In this document: positions 63,876 through 64,000 of the stretch, in pieces
How positions within the stretch are numbered: the first letter of the stretch is position 1
Layout: every line of letters begins with the position of its first letter
Assembly: GCA_949126835.1 (NCBI GenBank)
Contig: OX421503.1
Span: forward strand, 340,001-404,000
From: Anisus vortex
Lineage: Eukaryota; Mollusca; Gastropoda; Planorbidae
Direction of reading: 5' to 3'
DNA: 64,000 nucleotides
Notes under the pieces: model-generated
What the model saw: only the letters and a program-made list of their open reading frames with translations
What the model was told of the DNA's origin: nothing
Databases searched by the model: none
Translations under genes and position numbers: made by a program

Positions 63876-64000
63876 CATACTCGCTAATGACTGAAATACT
63901 TTTGTTATATTATTTTTTATTGTTTTTTACATGCCGAACGCTGCTCTATTATTTAATCTTCCTCTCTATGTGATGTTTTCATATTATTGATATCGACTGG

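Overview
The window is eukaryotic genomic DNA: AT-rich, with GT-AG introns, tRNA-derived SINEs, non-LTR and LTR retrotransposons, hAT-like MITEs and an exceptional load of minisatellites. The mobile-element mix and genome style fit a mollusc, most likely a heterobranch gastropod. That assignment is inference; no ribosomal, mitochondrial or other marker gene is present.

Two protein-coding genes of the host can be assembled by hand from exons, splice sites and phases. Gene A (+ strand, 6690-15355) and gene B (- strand, 33739-15631) are convergent paralogues. Each starts with a phase-1 signal-peptide exon followed by a phase 1-1 Ig-like exon. Next come repeated two-exon cysteine modules (first exon 119-134 bp in phase 1 to 0, second exon 202 or 214 bp in phase 0 to 1), and each gene ends in a tiny cysteine-bearing tail exon. 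Gene A has three modules (467 aa predicted). Gene B has two modules plus two more Ig-like exons (581 aa predicted). Neither shows a transmembrane segment, so both are predicted secreted. Their polyadenylation signals face each other about 120 bp apart near 15.5 kb. I recognise no described protein family beyond the Ig-like fold.

Gene B is riddled with minisatellites. One array starts exactly at the 5' splice site of the exon at 21083-21296 and repeats that donor sequence. Another starts exactly at the 3' splice site of the exon at 24871-25206 and repeats that acceptor sequence. Its 8.5-kb first intron is about two thirds tandem repeat, including a 3.8-kb array at 28.7-32.6 kb whose unit is related to a second array at 22.7-23.5 kb.

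The rest is mobile and repetitive DNA. Truncated reverse transcriptase fragments lie at 0-3.4 kb and 37.5-39 kb. A nearly pristine Ty3/gypsy-like LTR retrotransposon lies at 39.2-45.9 kb (- strand) with an intact 1705-codon gag-pol frame in which integrase precedes reverse transcriptase. A second LTR is at 49.2-49.8 kb, a hAT-like non-autonomous element at 49.9-51.5 kb, and a decayed RTE-like element at 53.8-56.7 kb. Three copies of one small MITE family are present. Large arrays occupy 58.8-60.4 kb and 62.7-63.7 kb; the last two carry a TGAGTCA (AP-1-type) heptamer in most units.

Most long open frames in the window are by-products of arrays whose unit length is a multiple of three, and I have not annotated them as genes.
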